Below are positions 52,019 through 55,432 of a DNA stretch of 55,432 nt, piece by piece (within the stretch, counting starts at the first letter, position 1; each line of letters starts with the position of its first letter). Source of the DNA: UBA2653 sp964572685 (GTDB lineage Bacteria; Pseudomonadota; Gammaproteobacteria; Legionellales; Legionellaceae); the NCBI GenBank assembly GCA_964572685.1, contig CAZNFJ010000008.1, positions 1 to 55,432 on the forward strand, read 5' to 3'. Position numbers and translations under genes: made by a program. The notes beneath the pieces were generated by a model. That model did no database searches and was not told the DNA's origin. It worked only from the letters and a program-made list of their open reading frames with translations.

Positions 52019-54535
52019 TTAATCTTCTTCATTAGCAGCCTGACTTTCTTGTCGACAGATGTCCCGATTATGACAATATCGACAAGTCTTGGCTGATAGT
52101 GGCGTGGGAGCGATGTTTCCTGATTTGAATTCCTCAATCAATGTTTTGAGTACCCCATACCATCTATGTTGCCAGTTTTCCCATGGCTCTTTGGATGTTT
52201 TAAGCGTGTAAGGTTCAAGTTTATCGATACCAAACCCGGTTGTCTTTAACTCTTTGGGATTGATGGCAACAAATAGTAAATAACGAATCGATTCTTGCGC
52301 TAGTGCGTACATGAGAATTTGTGGATGAATGGGACGCATATCTTCCCAGGGCAAGGGAGAGGGGATTTTGGATTTATAATCGATCATCACCAGGTCGCCG
52401 TTTGCTAATTTATCCAGCCTATCGTAACGTAATTCAAAACTCCAATCATCAATTGTCAGCGAAATGCTTTTTTCGACGCCTTCAATTTGGAAATACTCGC
52501 GTTGTTTATCCCATTCTAGGTAAGGTTGAATTAATTCAAAAAGTTGTTGGCGTTCTAGGGTTATCATGAGTTTGTCGAGTGAAAAGGGTCGATCTTTAAA
52601 CTCAGTTAAGGTCTTATCTATGGCACGAAGACAAAGATTTTTTGTGTCATTTTCCTGGAGTTGTTTGAGGCTATGTTGATCTTTTAATTCCTGCCAAATG
52701 TATTGTAGTGCACGGTGCATCATGCGACCGCGTTCACTGGGATTTAAACCAACTTCTTCTTGTAGCAAGGATTGACTATGTAAGCGGTAATTGGCAAAGG
52801 CTTGGAAAGGGCAATTAGCTAGGCTTGCAAGTACTTGATAACCCCCCTTGGGAAGATGGCTTTTGTCTTGTAAAGGAATCGTATAGTCTTGTACGATATT
52901 TTCAAGTAAAGCCGATTCTACATGAATTTCTTTGGGGCAATAACGAGTCCATTCTGGCAATAATGGCGACGGCCAAAGTGGTTCTTCATTTTTGGTTTTA
53001 GCATGAGAAATGATCACAGGGGCTTGTGCATGTGCGTTGATAAATCGTTGCAACATGTTTTGGGCCATTTCAAGCTCTTTATCACTTTGTGTTCGAGCCA
53101 ACGAATGTTTTTTTTGCCAGTGAATGGGTAGTAAGGGTGAAAATTGAATGGGTTGTGGCACCAAATGACTTTGAAAATGACAAATCCACAGTGCATCGCC
53201 ACAAAAACCTGAAGACTCCAACCAACCCATGAAATGAATGCCCTGATAGTTTTGAGGGGGTTGATGAATGGCGTCTTGAGTCGATTTTTCCAAGAAATCC
53301 AGTGCTTCTGATGCACTGATTTTGGGAATGACCAGTGATATGGTTTGAAGGGTTTCTATTATGGTATAAAATTTAGCTAGAATTTTTTGGTTGTTCTCGT
53401 TGAGTGGTACTGAGCCAGGAAAACCTAAATTGATCAATCTTTTTTGAAAAAAAGAAATCCATTCTGGAGGACTGGCTATTTTTGGAAACGTCTCTAGCAC
53501 AGAAAGTTGCGGTAAAATTGATTTGGTTTTTTCAAGGAAAATATCAAAGGGAATAAAAGGTTCTTGAAAAATGGGATGTTGTAATAAGTTTTGTCTTGGA
53601 CCTTCACTATGAATAAAAGGTGATGTGAGCAGAACCTTGCATTGTTCTCTAGAAAGTGCTTCATCGGATTTTAGTTTTAGTAACATCAGTGCATGTTTGA
53701 CTATTGGAAAACTCCATAAAGCTTCACCTAGTGAAAAACGCAGATCAGAATCAACAAAGTGCTGTTTGAGTAATCGTTGTAAAGGTTTGGCTTGTTGACT
53801 CAAGTCCGGGACAACCACACCAATGCGTTGAAGTCCTTTATCTTGTTGAACCTTAATCCATTGGATCAGTTGTTGCATTTCTGTTTCTGTATCGGGAGCG
53901 ACATAGGTTTGGTGAGAAGAATTCGGTGAATCTTGATGGGGGAAGTCAAAAAAATCATGTGCGATACCCTGATTAGTCATGTGAGCAATGAGGGCATCTT
54001 GCTGCGGATGAAAACAGTCAAAAAAAGCCCAGGTGATTTTTTGATGTTGAAAAGGATAGTTTGTTTGAAGCAAATAATTAGCGAGAGAAGCCGGTGCTAT
54101 CCATTGATTTTTTTCTAAGATATCCTCTAGTTCGGTCACAATTTTTTGAAATTGTTCGGCGATAGGGGTGTATAAAAAATCTGAACCGTTCGGCGGACTC
54201 TGTGCCAATGCACAATTTTTATAGGCGGATATGGCTTGTTTGATTTCAAAGTGATTTAAGGGGCGAGGTGTATATTTTTCGGCAACGGTTTTCCAAAGTA
54301 GATAAAATTGCCAGTTACTTAAGCTAATGGGCGGTGACAACAATGGCTTTTGAAAAAGTTGTTGATCAAACCAGTGCTGCAAAAAAGACTCATATGAAAA
54401 ACATAGAGGTTTAATGGAAGTTGTTTGCTGATAATGGTTGGCATAGTGCCATAAGAGCTCACGTTGCAAGCGATTGGTCGGTGTTATCACGACCTCGCCA
54501 TGTCGTAATTCGTTTAAGAGGGGTTGAAAAAGCAT
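52019..54535 (-). CDS. PD-(D/E)XK nuclease-family protein (probable DNA repair, AddB/RecB-like)
   Basis: The 838-residue protein resembles the proteobacterial probable DNA repair proteins with an inactive helicase-like N terminus and a C-terminal RecB-type nuclease. The N terminus ITPTNRLQRELL looks like a degenerate Walker A region. The nuclease shows YDRLDKLANGDLVMIDYKSK (in two parts, around 710-730) and an AddB-type iron-sulfur cluster: one cysteine at LANCPFQAFA (about 590) and three in CRYCHNRDICR at the C terminus. It probably processes DNA ends. It converges with prs, 6 bases apart. Confidence 0.8.
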   Translation of the reverse strand: MLFQPLLNELRHGEVVITPTNRLQRELLWHYANHYQQTTSIKPLCFSYESFLQHWFDQQLFQKPLLSPPISLSNWQFYLLWKTVAEKYTPRPLNHFEIKQAISAYKNCALAQSPPNGSDFLYTPIAEQFQKIVTELEDILEKNQWIAPASLANYLLQTNYPFQHQKITWAFFDCFHPQQDALIAHMTNQGIAHDFFDFPHQDSPNSSHQTYVAPDTETEMQQLIQWIKVQQDKGLQRIGVVVPDLSQQAKPLQRLLKQHFVDSDLRFSLGEALWSFPIVKHALMLLKLKSDEALSREQCKVLLTSPFIHSEGPRQNLLQHPIFQEPFIPFDIFLEKTKSILPQLSVLETFPKIASPPEWISFFQKRLINLGFPGSVPLNENNQKILAKFYTIIETLQTISLVIPKISASEALDFLEKSTQDAIHQPPQNYQGIHFMGWLESSGFCGDALWICHFQSHLVPQPIQFSPLLPIHWQKKHSLARTQSDKELEMAQNMLQRFINAHAQAPVIISHAKTKNEEPLWPSPLLPEWTRYCPKEIHVESALLENIVQDYTIPLQDKSHLPKGGYQVLASLANCPFQAFANYRLHSQSLLQEEVGLNPSERGRMMHRALQYIWQELKDQHSLKQLQENDTKNLCLRAIDKTLTEFKDRPFSLDKLMITLERQQLFELIQPYLEWDKQREYFQIEGVEKSISLTIDDWSFELRYDRLDKLANGDLVMIDYKSKIPSPLPWEDMRPIHPQILMYALAQESIRYLLFVAINPKELKTTGFGIDKLEPYTLKTSKEPWENWQHRWYGVLKTLIEEFKSGNIAPTPLSAKTCRYCHNRDICRQESQAANEED

Positions 54536-54543
54536 ATTTAAAT

Positions 54544-55044
54544 TTATTCATCTTTGGAGTCATAGATATAATAGATGATTCGGTGACGTAAATAAAGAGC
54601 AGCTAGACCAGCAAGGAAACCTAACCAAAATTCGACAAGTATAAAACTCTCCAATAAGACAAAGCCGTAAAGTTTAAAAACATTTAGAAAATGCATGTCG
54701 GTAATGAACTCATGATGTTCTTGTATGAAAAAATAAAGCAATCCCAAATCATAAAAAGGTAGGGCAAGGATGGTCATGAACCAACCCCAAAAAAATACTC
54801 TACATTTGTAGGGTGCATGAGCGTGAACAATTTTTTCACCAAACAAAGCACCGAATACTGAAGCTGTAAACATGGCCAACAGCGTTCCTTCGAACAGGGG
54901 TATCACTTGAAAAACTCCCAATACATAGAAAAGTGCATCGAGACCAAGCGTAAAAACCACGGCTAATAAGCCAAAGTATACCGCTGATAAAATACGCGCA
55001 TTGGAAACTTTAAGTGCGCGATCGAAACGTTCATTTGCGACCAA
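54544..55044 (-). CDS. four-helix inner-membrane protein, unknown
   Basis: The 166-residue product has hydrophobic helices at about 19-41, 48-68, 83-108 and 122-152. Charged residues cluster at both ends. No family recognised. It lies 8 bases upstream of the nuclease gene, so the two may be co-transcribed. Confidence 0.65.
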   Translation of the reverse strand: MVANERFDRALKVSNARILSAVYFGLLAVVFTLGLDALFYVLGVFQVIPLFEGTLLAMFTASVFGALFGEKIVHAHAPYKCRVFFWGWFMTILALPFYDLGLLYFFIQEHHEFITDMHFLNVFKLYGFVLLESFILVEFWLGFLAGLAALYLRHRIIYYIYDSKDE

Positions 55045-55078
55045 GGGACTACCCTCCGTTACAGCTTCAGTATAACCG

Positions 55079-55279
55079 TTAATTATTTTTTGTTAACTCA
55101 TGTCCAACAAGAGCACCTGCTCCACCACCAATGGCGGCTCCCCAAGCATTTTTCGATACAGCGTAACCCACAGCTGCACCGGTCGCTCCTCCAGCAGTCG
55201 TACCAATTTGATTGGTGGAGCAAGCACTCAAACTTATTAAAGTAACAGCCATTAACAACCATTTGAATCTTGTGTTCAT
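55079..55279 (-). CDS. glycine-zipper lipoprotein (OsmB/SlyB-like)
   Basis: The 66-residue product has a lipoprotein signal ending at the lipobox LSAC (about 16-19) and then a glycine-zipper segment GGATGAAVGYAV...GGGAGALVGHEL typical of small outer-membrane lipoproteins such as OsmB. The start at 55279 is set by AAGGA six bases upstream; an ATG at 55285 touches the ribosome site. It is the last gene before the terminal repeat. Confidence 0.85.
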   Translation of the reverse strand: MNTRFKWLLMAVTLISLSACSTNQIGTTAGGATGAAVGYAVSKNAWGAAIGGGAGALVGHELTKNN

Positions 55280-55376
55280 AACCATTCCTTTATCTTTCTT
55301 TCACCTTAAGTATAGACCATTTTGAAAAATAAATAATAAATTTGATAAAAATTATATCATTTATTAAAAGTATTAA

Positions 55377-55432
55377 AAACTCGACTTTAGCCATTTAAGC
55401 CGCTATTGATAGCAGGTATATCAAGCTTTCAA
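55377..55432. mobile_element. probable end of an unidentified insertion sequence, right edge of window
   Basis: aaactcgactttagccattt at 55377-55396 is the reverse complement of 142-161. The remaining 36 bases differ from the left copy, as expected for the other end of the same element type. The stretch from the repeat to the window end is 55-56 bases, about the same as the 55-base duplicate beside the assembly gap at 49059, suggesting an assembler overlap length. Confidence 0.5.

Noticed and set aside
142..55396. A 55-kb composite transposon bounded by the inverted repeats.
   Set aside because: The content is core metabolism in conserved gammaproteobacterial order; contig ends at repeated elements explain the repeats more simply.
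1..55432. CRISPR array, prophage or classical defence system.
   Set aside because: No regular spaced repeats, cas genes, phage structural genes, restriction or toxin-antitoxin pairs were recognised.

Overview
The window reads as a stretch of chromosome from a low-GC gammaproteobacterium. The best guess is the Legionellales (Legionella, Coxiella or Berkiella-like). Support comes from gammaproteobacterial gene orders (hemC-hemD-hemX-hemY, cca-orn divergent from rsgA, sdhCDAB-sucABCD, tRNA-Gln next to prs, fis), from AT-rich DNA, from a GadC-like permease and a probable LetE-like protein, and from several lineage-specific proteins that look like secreted or membrane effectors. This placement is inference; no rRNA or marker phylogeny is available here.

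Layout. 1-161 and 55377-55432 carry opposite copies of a 20-base inverted repeat, best read as ends of an unidentified insertion sequence on which the contig stops. 160-5419 (minus): a degenerate flavoprotein-like gene, nadA, queH, orn and cca. 5536-8518: rsgA, a BenE-type transporter, a small exported protein and maf. 8583-9459 is a broken gene with a YopJ/Ulp-type (clan CE) catalytic signature. 9536-13178 is the hemCDXY operon. 13224-15588 holds two small genes and a pair of divergent paralogues of unknown function, each with its own promoter, ribosome site and look-alike 3' hairpin. 15589-19320 is a lysine-degradation operon (glutaryl-CoA dehydrogenase, saccharopine-dehydrogenase-family enzyme, ALDH7). 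19522-23330: cytochrome c, dsbB, tgt, an APC permease and a coiled-coil protein, convergent with a 789-residue unknown. 25802-29085: panB, panC, a hydrolase and zapE. 29162-31475: feoB-feoC, where FeoB has a defective G domain.

31472-33364 is accessory: a tiny membrane ORF, a gene with a nonsense codon and an unknown gene ending in a strong hairpin. 33488-43401 is one long TCA-cycle cluster (sdhCDAB, sucABCD) ending in pdxH. 43402-50071 has a large MscS-family channel, an SseB-like protein, a LetE-like protein, an MFS transporter, a DUF945 gene crossed by an assembly gap, and fis. 50348-50698 encodes a small protein made mostly of two 38-residue repeats. tRNA-Gln and prs follow, then a PD-(D/E)XK nuclease, a four-helix membrane protein and a glycine-zipper lipoprotein.

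How the genes fit together: queH and tgt both belong to queuosine tRNA modification. The lysine operon leads through 2-oxoadipate to glutaryl-CoA, a step that an OGDH-type complex such as SucAB could serve. panB/panC feed coenzyme A, which sucCD and the acyl-CoA dehydrogenase use. hemCDXY supplies heme for SdhC/D and the cytochrome. The most novel material is the set of unfamiliar proteins at 8583-9459, 13787-15553, 23304-25673, 31919-32509 and 50348-50698, plus the altered FeoB.
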